This document shows, in pieces, positions 7,541 to 14,967 of a DNA stretch of 35,243 nt (its first letter is position 1; every line of letters begins with the position of its first letter). The notes below the pieces were generated by a model that did not search any database, was not told the DNA's origin, and saw nothing but the letters and a program-made list of their open reading frames with translations. This DNA comes from Pseudolabrys sp. (GTDB lineage: Bacteria > Pseudomonadota > Alphaproteobacteria > Rhizobiales > Xanthobacteraceae): contig JAHBZF010000025.1 of assembly GCA_019635575.1 (NCBI GenBank), positions 1 through 35,243 of the forward strand, written 5' to 3'. The position numbers and the translations under genes are program-made.

Positions 7541-8785
7541 ATGTCAATTCAATCACCGGCACAGGTTGCCGAGAGCGTAGACGCTCCGGCGGACAGCTAC
7601 GCACGCAAAGCGTTGATCGCATCCAATGTCGGCTATGCGATGGACGGCTTCGATCTGATGATCCTGAGCTTCATGCTGCCCGCGGTTGTGGCGGGGTTGC
7701 ATCTCACCGGATCGGAGGCGGGATCGCTGATCACGTGGACGCTGATCGGCGCCGTGGTCGGCGGCCTCATCGTCGGCACCCTGAGCGATAAGTTCGGCCG
7801 AATCCGCGTGCTGTCGTGGACCATCCTGCTGTTCGCGGTGTTCACCGGCCTGTGCGCATTCGCGCAAGGCTATTGGGATCTTCTGATCTATCGCACCATC
7901 GCCGGCATCGGGCTCGGCGGCGAATTCGGCATCGGCATGGCGCTGGTGGCGGAAGCCTGGCCGGCACATAAGCGGGCGCGTGCTTCGTCCTATGTGGCGC
8001 TTGGCTGGCAGGCAGGCGTGCTCAGCGCCGCGCTGCTCACGCCGCTGTTGCTGCCGCTGATCGGATGGCGCGGCATGTTCCTCGTCGGCTTGGTTCCAGC
8101 GGTCATCGCTTTCGGGCTGCGCCGGTATTTGCACGAGCCGGAGTTGTTCGTGAAGGCGGCCAAGAAGGAAGAGGGGCGCGGCACCAATCCCTACAGCTAT
8201 CTGTTCGCCAATCGCGAGGCGACGCGCTCCACCATTGGGATCGGCATCATGACGTCGATCCAGAACTTCGGTTATTACGGCATGATGATCTGGCTGCCGT
8301 CCTATCTGTCGACGCAGCTCGGCTTTTCGCTCACGCGCTCGGCGTTGTGGACTTCGGTGACGGTGATCGGCGGCGCCTTCGGCATGTGGTTGTTCGGCCA
8401 GCTTGCCGACCGCATCGGCCGCAAGCCGCTGTTCGTCGCGTTCCAGGTCGGCGCCATGGTGATGGCTTTCGTCTATCCGCAGATCAAGGATCCGACCTTG
8501 CTGCTGATCGCCGGCGGCATCACCGGCATCTTCCTGAGCGGCATGATCGGCGGTTACGGCGCGCTGATCTCGGAAAGCTATCCGACCCAGGCCCGCGCGA
8601 CGGCGCAGAACGCGCTGTTCAATATCGGTCGCGGCGTCGGCGGGTTCGGGCCGCTGGTGATCGGCCTGCTGGCGACGCAGTATTCTCTGTCGGCGGCGCT
8701 GTCGTTCCTGGTCTTTGCCTGGGCGCTCGACATCGTCGCCACCGTGTTCCTGATCAAGGAACGCAAGGGCGAACAGCTCGTCTGA
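7541..8785 (+). CDS. MFS transporter, aromatic acid:H+ symporter-like
   Basis: This is a 414-residue inner-membrane carrier with about twelve hydrophobic segments. The first segment has MDGFDLMILSFMLPAV, and DGFD in TM1 is a hallmark of the aromatic acid:H+ symporter group (PcaK-like) and its sialate-transporter relatives. The MFS loop motif appears twice, as GTLSDKFGRIRVL between TM2 and TM3 and QLADRIGRKPLFV in the second half. GIGLGGEFGIGMALVAE marks TM4-TM5. The ATG at 7541 follows a GGGGAAGGG ribosome site; an in-frame start at 7502 is less likely. A strong terminator follows at 8801-8843. Its promoter region carries a HutC-type operator, so its cargo is probably histidine, urocanate or a related imidazole or aromatic acid. 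Import versus export cannot be decided. Confidence 0.9.
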   Translation: MSIQSPAQVAESVDAPADSYARKALIASNVGYAMDGFDLMILSFMLPAVVAGLHLTGSEAGSLITWTLIGAVVGGLIVGTLSDKFGRIRVLSWTILLFAVFTGLCAFAQGYWDLLIYRTIAGIGLGGEFGIGMALVAEAWPAHKRARASSYVALGWQAGVLSAALLTPLLLPLIGWRGMFLVGLVPAVIAFGLRRYLHEPELFVKAAKKEEGRGTNPYSYLFANREATRSTIGIGIMTSIQNFGYYGMMIWLPSYLSTQLGFSLTRSALWTSVTVIGGAFGMWLFGQLADRIGRKPLFVAFQVGAMVMAFVYPQIKDPTLLLIAGGITGIFLSGMIGGYGALISESYPTQARATAQNALFNIGRGVGGFGPLVIGLLATQYSLSAALSFLVFAWALDIVATVFLIKERKGEQLV

Positions 8786-8800
8786 ACGGCTGGAAACACG

Positions 8801-8844
8801 CGCGCCGCAGGCATCGGGAGATGTCTGCGGCGCGTTTTTCTTTT
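8801..8844 (+). terminator. Rho-independent terminator of the MFS gene
   Basis: A 15-bp stem (8801-8815 with 8820-8834, one G-T pair) closes a 4-base GGGA loop and is followed by TTTTTCTTTT. It begins 15 bases after the MFS stop codon. The convergent RidA gene ends at 8879. Confidence 0.85.
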
Positions 8845-8878
8845 GTACCGTCCGGCCACGGTCTCTGTCCGCGCTTGT

Positions 8879-9355
8879 TCAGTCGATCAGCACTTCGCCT
8901 TCGAGTTCGACCGGGATGTCGAATGGCAGCTCCGCGACACCGACGGCGGACCGTGCGTGTTGCCCGCGCTCCTGTCCGAAGATCTCGATGATCAGATCGG
9001 AAAATCCGTTGATGACGCTCGGCATCTCGCGGAAACCGGGCGCGCAGTTCACCATGCCGAACGCGCGAACCCAGGTGATGCGTTCCAGGTCGCCGAGTTC
9101 GCGCTGCAGGCTCGCGAGCATCGCCAGCCCGGTGAGGCGGGCAGCGCGATAGGCTTCCTCCTTCGTCACCTCGCTGCCGACGCGGCCGAGCGGCTTGGCG
9201 AAACTGCCGTCTTGATCGGTCGGGCCATGTCCGGAAATCAGAGCGCGCTTGCCGCAGATGCGGACGCTGGCGAAGGGGAGAACAACGCCGGGCGGGAAGC
9301 GGGGAGGCTGCGGAAGCACGATGCCGAGTTGTTGCAGGCGGTCGGAGATGCGCAT
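8879..9355 (-). CDS. RidA (YjgF/YER057c/UK114) family protein
   Basis: This 158-residue protein belongs to the Rid family, small trimeric proteins that in RidA itself hydrolyse reactive enamine/imine intermediates released by PLP enzymes. The C-terminal HARSAVGVAELPFDIPVELEGEVL aligns with the family's PARSCV...LPKDV...IEIE block. R135 corresponds to the catalytic arginine of RidA, and a glutamate pair is present at the end. The N-terminal part is about 30 residues longer than E. coli RidA, as in the subgroup of about 150-160 residues. The ribosome site before the ATG at 9353-9355 is weak. It is convergent with the MFS gene and outside the two HutC-type gaps, so linkage to the histidine-type regulon is positional only. 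Confidence 0.85.
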   Translation of the reverse strand: MRISDRLQQLGIVLPQPPRFPPGVVLPFASVRICGKRALISGHGPTDQDGSFAKPLGRVGSEVTKEEAYRAARLTGLAMLASLQRELGDLERITWVRAFGMVNCAPGFREMPSVINGFSDLIIEIFGQERGQHARSAVGVAELPFDIPVELEGEVLID

Positions 9356-9620
9356 TCGGTTTCGGTTCCGTTGAGAGGCAGGTCGTCCCTTCTGTGTTTA
9401 CCGAAATACGTTGTGACCTCAACGTCATTTGTCAGGTCGACGCGCAGAGGACGACCGATCGCGGAAGGTGCATGAGGAGCTTGTCTCGTCGGTTAGTTGA
9501 CCCCGGAACCTCGGATTGGATTTCGCTCAATCTCGAACTAGTAGGATTAAGAGGCGTTTGGATTTATGAAAGCGTCGGCGGTTGTCAGCTTGGTAACGCT
9601 GCCAGTGTGAAGCTGCCGCC
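9356..9620. other. Non-coding gap between RidA and DUF6894 genes
   Basis: These 265 bases have no convincing reading frame. The part from about 9480 to 9600 is less GC-rich (TAGTAGGATTAAG near 9539-9551) and probably holds the promoter of the small DUF6894 gene. No repeat or dyad stands out. Confidence 0.5.
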
Positions 9621-9917
9621 ATGCAACGTTATTATTTCGAGATCAAAATCGACGACGCCGTCATCGCCGATGACCGGGGTCGGGACTGCCGCGATCTGGC
9701 TGACGCGCACGCGCATGCGGCGAAGATCGTCGCCGATTGCGTGCGTTTCTGCCCGCCGGAGCCGATGGGTAGCCGTGGGCGGATCGCGGTCATGGACACG
9801 ACCGGGCACCGTCTGCTGACCGTCTTGTTCCCTGCAATGGGACGGCGATCGCGGGGGGCAATGGATCGGGCAAAGCGGCGCGCCAGTCCGCGCACCAAAA
9901 GTGGCGTAGCTCTGTGA
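9621..9917 (+). CDS. Small DUF6894-like protein
   Basis: This is a 98-residue protein beginning MQRYYFEIKIDDAVIADDRG and continuing with DLADAHAHAAKIVADCVRF. The pattern (an aromatic-rich first strand, a D-x-x-G turn, then an alanine-rich helix) matches the small DUF6894 proteins that are abundant in Bradyrhizobium, Methylobacterium and relatives. Their function is unknown. The C-terminal third (GRRSRGAMDRAKRRASPRTKS) is basic and probably disordered. No strong ribosome site is visible before the ATG. It is flanked by non-coding DNA and does not appear to be in an operon. Confidence 0.6.
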   Translation: MQRYYFEIKIDDAVIADDRGRDCRDLADAHAHAAKIVADCVRFCPPEPMGSRGRIAVMDTTGHRLLTVLFPAMGRRSRGAMDRAKRRASPRTKSGVAL

Positions 9918-10007
9918 TCGGTCGATAGCGGTCCGCTTTGGTCCGCTCGCTGCCTGACCGATGACCCCGGTATCCACGGGCCCGGCGCAGGCGGGGCCGG
10001 CGCCTGG

Positions 10008-10223
10008 TCAGTGGGGCCGGCAATGCACCGCGGCGATATCGGAATAGGGGATTTCCACCCAGCTTCCGTCCTCGGCGGTGGCCTGCACCGTGGTCTCATA
10101 ACAGATCAGGTCGAGCTCGATCGTGACGCTATCGCCGTCGATCTTGTCGATGGCGATGGCTCCGCGAACGCTCCGGGCCTGTTCCAGCGCATTCTGTAGT
10201 TTCTGTCGGATCGCGAGGTTCAT
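10008..10223 (-). CDS. Small hypothetical protein
   Basis: This is a 71-residue acidic protein, MNLAIRQKLQNALEQARSV..., with an N-terminal amphipathic helix followed by alternating strand-like stretches (VTIELDLICYE, GSWVEIPYSDIAAV). The composition looks like a real folded protein rather than an antisense shadow. No family is recognised and no strong ribosome site precedes the ATG at 10221-10223. It sits alone between the DUF6894 gene and the second Bug gene. Confidence 0.5.
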   Translation of the reverse strand: MNLAIRQKLQNALEQARSVRGAIAIDKIDGDSVTIELDLICYETTVQATAEDGSWVEIPYSDIAAVHCRPH

Positions 10224-10413
10224 GACGGCTCAACCGTCCTGGCCCCCATTCGTTCCCGTGGGAAGCCGATCCGGTGGGCCGGTTGCGCGCTTTGGCCGCA
10301 AAGCCGGTTGTGCGGGAGCGGTCGCGCCGCGTAACGTGTCCGTCCGATCCGGCCACAAAGGCCGGACGATACAAGCGCCGGAACGTCAATCGGCGAACCA
10401 CGGGGAAACGCTC

Positions 10414-11379
10414 ATGACACGTTGGCTTGGTCTGTTCCTGTCCCTTTTCATAGCGGCGGCTGCGGGTGGCAGCGCCGGCGCGGCGGATTATCCGAACCGG
10501 CCGGTCCGCTTCATCGTCGGCTATCCGGCCGGCGGCGCGACCGACATTCTCGCGCGGCTATTCGGCGACTACTATTCGCGCAAGACGGGACAGCAGTTCA
10601 TCATCGAAAACCGGCCGGGCGCCGGTAACAATATCGGCACCGAGGCGGTGCTGCGTTCGCCGCCGGATGGCTACACGGTGCTGCTGGTCAATCCGGCGAA
10701 CGGCATCAACGCTTCGCTTTACAAGAAACTCAACTTCAATTTCGTCAAGGAAGTCGAGCCGATCGCCGGCTATATCCGCGTGCCGAACGTGATGGAGGTG
10801 CATCCGTCGGTACCTGCGAACACGGTGGCGGAGTTCATCGCTTACGCCAAGGCCAATCCCGGCAAGATCAACATGGCGTCGTCCGGCAACGGCACGTCGA
10901 TCCATTTGTCGGGTGAGCTGTTCATGCTGATGACCGGCGTGAAGATGACGCATGTGCCCTATCGCGGCTCGGCGCCGGCGCTGACCGATCTCATCGCCGG
11001 GCAGACACAGGTGATGTTCGACAACCTGCCGCCCTCGGTACCGCACATCAAGGCGGGCAAGCTGCGCGCGCTTGGTGTCACCACCGCCGTGCGCTCGGAA
11101 GCGTTCCCCGATGTGCCGCCGATCGGCGACACCGTGAAGGGCTATGAGGCGAGCGCATGGTTCGGCATTGCCGGGCCGAAAGGCATGCCGAAAGAAGCGG
11201 TGAACCTGATCAACAAGCTCACCAACGAGGCGCTGAAAGATCCGGAGATCGTCGCCCGGCTGAAGCAGCTCGGCGGCATCAATATGGGTGGCACGCCAGC
11301 CGATTTCGGCAAGGTGATCGCCGAGGAAACCGACAAATGGGCCAAGGTGGTGAAGGCGGCCAATCTGTCGGTGGAGTAG
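10414..11379 (+). CDS. Bug/TctC family tripartite tricarboxylate transporter substrate-binding protein
   Basis: This 321-residue periplasmic receptor has a Sec-type signal (MTRWLGLFLSLFIAAAAGG, cleavage after SAGA). Bug family blocks follow: YPNRPVRFIVGYPAGGATDI, the ENRPGAGNN loop, DGYTVLLVN, HVPYRGSAPALTDLIAGQT, and the ending EETDKWAKVVKAANLSVE. The ATG at 10414 was chosen because GGGGAAA lies just upstream and the signal peptide starts there; the open frame reaches further back without family similarity. It shares only the fold with the 1800-2774 Bug protein and is clearly a separate paralog. The next gene, 213 bases downstream on the same strand, is a sugar-acid-type dehydratase, so an aldonate ligand is plausible. 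That is inference, and no TctAB membrane genes are present. Confidence 0.92.
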   Translation: MTRWLGLFLSLFIAAAAGGSAGAADYPNRPVRFIVGYPAGGATDILARLFGDYYSRKTGQQFIIENRPGAGNNIGTEAVLRSPPDGYTVLLVNPANGINASLYKKLNFNFVKEVEPIAGYIRVPNVMEVHPSVPANTVAEFIAYAKANPGKINMASSGNGTSIHLSGELFMLMTGVKMTHVPYRGSAPALTDLIAGQTQVMFDNLPPSVPHIKAGKLRALGVTTAVRSEAFPDVPPIGDTVKGYEASAWFGIAGPKGMPKEAVNLINKLTNEALKDPEIVARLKQLGGINMGGTPADFGKVIAEETDKWAKVVKAANLSVE

Positions 11380-11392
11380 GAGAAACCTGTCT

Positions 11393-11443
11393 GACCTCAT
11401 CCTTCGAGACGCGACGCTACGCATCGCTCCTCAGGATGAGGTC
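11393..11443 (+). repeat. REP-like palindromic repeat A1
   Basis: The ends GACCTCATCCT and AGGATGAGGTC are perfect 11-bp inverted repeats. Inside are the conserved CGAGACGC and GCTCCTC segments. It starts 14 bases after the Bug stop. It belongs to the same family as A2, B1, B2, C1 and C2 in this window. Confidence 0.85.
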
Positions 11444-11489
11444 AATTCAGGATCGCTCGATACAAATTGCCGGGAACGATGATATCTCT

Positions 11490-11543
11490 CTGTCCTCATC
11501 CTGAGGAGCCTCCGCAGGAGGCGTCTCGAAGGATCGAGGACAG
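11490..11543 (-). repeat. REP-like palindromic repeat A2
   Basis: It is bounded by CTGTCCTC and GAGGACAG and contains CATCCTGAGGAGC, then GCGTCTCGAAGGAT. It lies in inverted orientation to A1, 46 bases away, so the pair resembles a BIME-type head-to-head unit. An inner CCTCCGCAGG mini-stem is visible. Confidence 0.85.
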
Positions 11544-11592
11544 CCACTGACGCATCGCTGGGACCATTTCGGTCCTACAGCCAAAATAGACA

Positions 11593-13323
11593 ATGACACA
11601 ATCCAAGAAACGCCCCGAAGACCTGCGCAGCCATCGCTGGCTCGGCGTCAGTGACCTGCGCTCGTTCGGGCATCGCTCGCGACTGCGCCAGTTCGGCTAT
11701 GACGCCGACGACTGGTCCGGCAAGCCGGTGATCGGCATCATCAACACCTGGAGCGAGATCAACGCCTGTCACGCGCACTTGCGTGATCGGGCCGAGAGCG
11801 TGAAGCGCGGCGTGCTGCAGGCCGGTGGCTTCCCGGTCGAGATTCCGGCGATGTCGTTGTCGGAGCCGTTCGTCAAGCCGACGACCATGCTCTACCGCAA
11901 CTTCCTCGCCATGGAGACCGAGGAGAGCCTGCGCTCGCTGCCGCTCGACGGCGCGGTGCTGCTCGGCGGCTGCGACAAGACCACGCCGGGTCTCGTCATG
12001 GGCGCGATCTCCATGGGCATCCCGGCGATCTATGTGCCGGCCGGCCCCGCGTTACGCGGGAACTGGCGCGGCCAGACGCTTGGCTCCGGCTCCGATGCTT
12101 GGAAATACTGGATGGAGAAGCAGGCCGGCAACATCACCGAGCAGGAGTGGGGCGAGATCGAGGGTGGCGTGTCGCGCTCGTTCGGCACCTGCATGGTGAT
12201 GGGAACGGCCGCGACGATGATGGCGATCGTCGAGGCGCTCGGCCTCGCGCTGCCCGGTTCATCGTCGATCCCGGCGGCGGATTCGAGCCACCCACGCATG
12301 GCGATGGTCGCCGGCCGCCGCATCGTCGAGATGGTGTGGGACGATCTCACGCCCGACAAAATCCTGACGCCGGCGGCGTTCGACAACGCCATCAAGGTAC
12401 ATATGGCGCTCGGCGGCTCGACCAACGCGATCATCCATGTGATCGCCATGGCACGCCGCGCCGGCATTCCGCTCGACATGCAGCGGTTCGACGACCTGTC
12501 GCGCGAGATTCCGGTGATCGCCAATATTCGGCCATCAGGAACGTACTTGATGGAAGACTTCTATTACGCCGGCGGGCTGCGCGCGCTGATGAACGCGATG
12601 CGCGACAGGCTCGATCTCTCGTGCATGACGGTGACGGGGCGTCCGCTCGCCGACAGTTTCGAGGGCGTGGAAATCTATCAGCCCGATGTGATCCATCCGC
12701 TCTCCGATCCGATCTATGCGGAAGGGGCGACGGCGGTTCTGACCGGCAATCTCGCGCCGAACGGCTGCGTGATGAAGCCTTCGGCGGCGGAGCCGCGTCT
12801 GACGCAGCATCGCGGCAAGGTGATCGCGTTCGAGGACTACAACCATATGGCGCGCGAGGTCGACCGCGACGATCTCGATGTGACGCCGGACCATATCCTC
12901 GTGCTCAAGAACGCCGGGCCGAAGGGCGGCCCCGGCATGCCGGAATGGGGCATGCTGCCGATCCCGAAGAAACTGGTGAAGCAGGGTGTGCGCGACATGC
13001 TGCGCATTTCCGACGCGCGCATGAGCGGCACCAGTTATGGCGCGTGCATCCTGCATGTGGCGCCGGAAAGCTATGTCGGCGGCCCGCTCGCCTTCGTCGA
13101 GACCGGCGACGAGATCGAGGTCGATGTCGCGCGCCGCCGCATCCATCTGCATGTGTCGGACGCGGAACTGGCGCGCCGCCGCGCCGCGTGGACGCCGCCG
13201 CCGCCGCGCTATCTGCGCGGCTACGGGGCGATGTTCGCCGAGCATATCGGTCAGGCCGACGAAGGCTGCGACTTCGATTTCCTCAAAGCCGGCCCGACGA
13301 TCCCGGAGCCGGAAATTCATTGA
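11593..13323 (+). CDS. IlvD/Edd family dehydratase, L-arabinonate dehydratase-like
   Basis: This 576-residue protein belongs to the IlvD/Edd family of [Fe-S]- and Mg-dependent dehydratases, which turn 2,3-dihydroxy acids into 2-keto acids. The three cluster-binding cysteines fall at C59 (NTWSEINACH), C127 (GGCDKTTPG) and C200 (SFGTCMVMGTAATM). These are the same numbers as in the [2Fe-2S] L-arabinonate dehydratase of Rhizobium leguminosarum. The proposed catalytic serine is S478 in SDARMSGTSYG. The SRSFGTCMVMG and HLHVSDAELARRR blocks also fit the pentonate/hexonate subgroup rather than biosynthetic IlvD. The ATG at 11593 follows a region with two REP elements and no obvious strong ribosome site. 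It probably acts on an aldonic acid bound by the upstream Bug protein. The exact sugar acid is unknown. Confidence 0.88.
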   Translation: MTQSKKRPEDLRSHRWLGVSDLRSFGHRSRLRQFGYDADDWSGKPVIGIINTWSEINACHAHLRDRAESVKRGVLQAGGFPVEIPAMSLSEPFVKPTTMLYRNFLAMETEESLRSLPLDGAVLLGGCDKTTPGLVMGAISMGIPAIYVPAGPALRGNWRGQTLGSGSDAWKYWMEKQAGNITEQEWGEIEGGVSRSFGTCMVMGTAATMMAIVEALGLALPGSSSIPAADSSHPRMAMVAGRRIVEMVWDDLTPDKILTPAAFDNAIKVHMALGGSTNAIIHVIAMARRAGIPLDMQRFDDLSREIPVIANIRPSGTYLMEDFYYAGGLRALMNAMRDRLDLSCMTVTGRPLADSFEGVEIYQPDVIHPLSDPIYAEGATAVLTGNLAPNGCVMKPSAAEPRLTQHRGKVIAFEDYNHMAREVDRDDLDVTPDHILVLKNAGPKGGPGMPEWGMLPIPKKLVKQGVRDMLRISDARMSGTSYGACILHVAPESYVGGPLAFVETGDEIEVDVARRRIHLHVSDAELARRRAAWTPPPPRYLRGYGAMFAEHIGQADEGCDFDFLKAGPTIPEPEIH

Positions 13324-13336
13324 GCGATTGTTAGCT

Positions 13337-13365
13337 GTGATGCCCGCACTTCTCGCGGGCATCAC
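13337..13365. terminator. Stem-loop between convergent dehydratase and Rnk-like genes
   Basis: GTGATGCCCGC (13337-13347) and GCGGGCATCAC (13355-13365) form a perfect 11-bp stem with a 7-base loop. There is only a short T-run (TTTTA) ten bases later. It sits between two convergent stop codons and likely ends both transcripts. Confidence 0.6.
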
Positions 13366-13377
13366 GGAGAGACGGTT

Positions 13378-13764
13378 TTACGCGGGTTTCCGCACGCTCA
13401 TCACGGTGAGCGAGCGCGTTGTGCCGGTCGGTGTCTCGAATTCGATCGACTGGTTGACCGACAGCCCGATCAGCGCCGCGCCGATCGGCGTCAGCACGGA
13501 AATCTTGCCTTCGTCGAGATTGGCTTCGTCGGGATAGACGACGATGACCGAGCGGGTCTTGCCGGTGTCGTCGTCGCGGTAGACGACCTGCTTGCCCATG
13601 GTGACGAGGTTGGACGACGCGCCGTCGTCGTCAACCACGGTGGCGCGGTCGACCTCGCGGGCGAGGAACTCGGCGGTGCGCGGGAATTTCTCCGATGCGG
13701 CATCGGCGAGGCGGCGCAGCCGCTCGCTGTCATCGGTGGTGAGCGTGATATTCGGCAGATGGTT
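13378..13764 (-). CDS. rnk: GreA/GreB-family protein, Rnk-like (nucleoside diphosphate kinase regulator)
   Basis: The protein is 129 residues, with its ATG at 13765-13767, so the gene begins at 13767. It has a short helical N-terminal part (TTDDSERLRRLADAASEK) followed by a GreA C-terminal FKBP-like domain. That domain shows GKQVVYRDDDTGK, VVYPDEANLDEGKISVLTPI and GAALIGLSVNQSIEFETPTG. The size and the short coiled coil match Rnk and small Gre-like paralogs rather than GreA (about 158 residues), so it may bind RNA polymerase in the secondary channel without full cleavage activity. The start has GGGAGG upstream. It stands alone, convergent with the dehydratase gene. Confidence 0.82.
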   Translation of the reverse strand, partial: NHLPNITLTTDDSERLRRLADAASEKFPRTAEFLAREVDRATVVDDDGASSNLVTMGKQVVYRDDDTGKTRSVIVVYPDEANLDEGKISVLTPIGAALIGLSVNQSIEFETPTGTTRSLTVMSVRKPA

Positions 13765-13860
13765 CATGTCAGCCTCCCATGATCGTGCGTGCTGCACGGA
13801 ACGGATCAAGACGCAGCAAAGCCGCGCTTGGGTGAATGTTGGATTGTGAGGGTTCAGGTC

Positions 13861-13937
13861 AGCCCGGACGGGCGGTCGAAAAAAGATGCACGTCCGGGCT
13901 AGACGCCGGCGTGCAGGCGTCCCGCGCGAAAAAAGAT
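13861..13937. repeat. Hairpin and direct repeat in the Rnk/nitroreductase gap
   Basis: AGCCCGGACG (13861-13870) and CGTCCGGGCT (13891-13900) are perfect inverted repeats with a 20-base loop. The 10-mer GAAAAAAGAT occurs at 13878-13887, inside the loop, and again at 13928-13937, exactly 50 bases apart. The region lies 3' of the nitroreductase gene and 5' of the Rnk-like gene, both on the minus strand. The rest of the 259-base gap shows nothing else. Confidence 0.5.
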
Positions 13938-14026
13938 CTGCTGCTGGTGCGACGGACGGAACATGACAGAAAAGCTAGGCGCTCGCAGGCAAATGTCAAT
14001 ATGGCTTGAATCGGCTCGAAGCACGG

Positions 14027-14872
14027 CTAGTCGAGCTTGAATCCCTTTTCGCGCACGAATGTGCCGAAATCGGCGCGCTGCGGGATGGCATATTGTCGCG
14101 CCTTGTCGTCGGACCAGCCGTAATCCGCGCGCTCGCCGAAGTCGGCGACGGCGCGCTGCTTGGCATAGGGCAGGACGGTTTCGCGGTAACGGTCGTAAGT
14201 GTCGATCGCTTCGGCGCTGCGGCTGTCGTCGAACCTGTTTTCGTGAACGGTGACCGAAAGCGGCAGCCGTGGCGTGATCCGGTTCGGGAAATGCGGCCAG
14301 CCGACGCACAAACCGGCGACCGGAATGACGCGCTCCGGCAATCCGAGAAGCGTGCTCACGGTTGCCGCGTGGTCGCGGATCACGCTGATCGGGCAGCAGC
14401 CGAGACCGATCGCTTCCGCCGCGCGGATGAAGGTCGCGAGCACGATGCCGGCATCGACCGCGGCATTGAAGAACTGGTCGAGATGATCGTTGGGGAATGG
14501 CGTGCCCTTGCGCGCGGCGAGTTGCGTCAGCCGGCGCCCGTTGGCGAGCACCACGACGAACGCCGGAGCCTCGCGCGTCCACGGCATGTCCGGCAGTAGC
14601 GGCGTGATCGCGTCGCGCAACGTACCGTCGCTGACGATCATCAGGTCGGCCTGCTGCAGATCGCTTTTCGACGGCGCCGACAGCGCGCAGGCGCAGAGCG
14701 CCCGGAGGAGGTCGGGCGCAACCGGTTCGTCGCGGAACTTGCGATGCGAACTGTGCCCGGCAATGCGCGCCAGCTCGTCGAGACCCCGCCAGGCGGCATC
14801 GATCCGGAACGGTTCGTTGAAGCGACGCTGCAACAGGCCGGCGACGGTGTCGTGAAGGGGCTCATCCGGCAT
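14027..14872 (-). CDS. Nitroreductase family FMN-dependent oxidoreductase
   Basis: This 281-residue flavoprotein has the nitroreductase fold. It shows SSHRKFRDEPVAPDLLRALC near the N terminus (the R-x-[FY] FMN-phosphate region), ALSAPSKSDLQQADLMIV, FFNAAVDAGIVLATFIRAAEAIGLGCCPISVIR (the central helix and glycine-rich FMN/dimer segment), and GLCVGWPHFPNRITPRLPL. The C-terminal TVLPYAKQRA...KGFKLD tail embraces the partner subunit in NfrA-like enzymes. The start at 14870-14872 was chosen because GGAGCGAAGACG lies just upstream; the frame extends 32 codons further back without similarity. It is divergent from the metallo-hydrolase gene with a 95-base gap. The natural substrate is unknown. Confidence 0.85.
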   Translation of the reverse strand: MPDEPLHDTVAGLLQRRFNEPFRIDAAWRGLDELARIAGHSSHRKFRDEPVAPDLLRALCACALSAPSKSDLQQADLMIVSDGTLRDAITPLLPDMPWTREAPAFVVVLANGRRLTQLAARKGTPFPNDHLDQFFNAAVDAGIVLATFIRAAEAIGLGCCPISVIRDHAATVSTLLGLPERVIPVAGLCVGWPHFPNRITPRLPLSVTVHENRFDDSRSAEAIDTYDRYRETVLPYAKQRAVADFGERADYGWSDDKARQYAIPQRADFGTFVREKGFKLD

Positions 14873-14967
14873 CGTCTTCGCTCCGTGCAGGGCTGCCCGG
14901 CGTTGGGGGCGGGCGGAATTGAACCATCGGCGGCAGTGGTTTAAGACGCGCCGTTCAGCATCAGGCA

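Noticed and set aside
8879-9355. RidA as a member of the HutC-type regulon
   Set aside because: It is convergent with the MFS gene, separated by a strong terminator, and no matching palindrome precedes its start.
14905-14945. Possible tRNA 3' fragment on the minus strand (GGTTCAATTCCG resembles a T-arm)
   Set aside because: The T-stem does not pair well, and no acceptor, anticodon or D-arm can be assembled around it. It may be chance, or at most an unprovable remnant.
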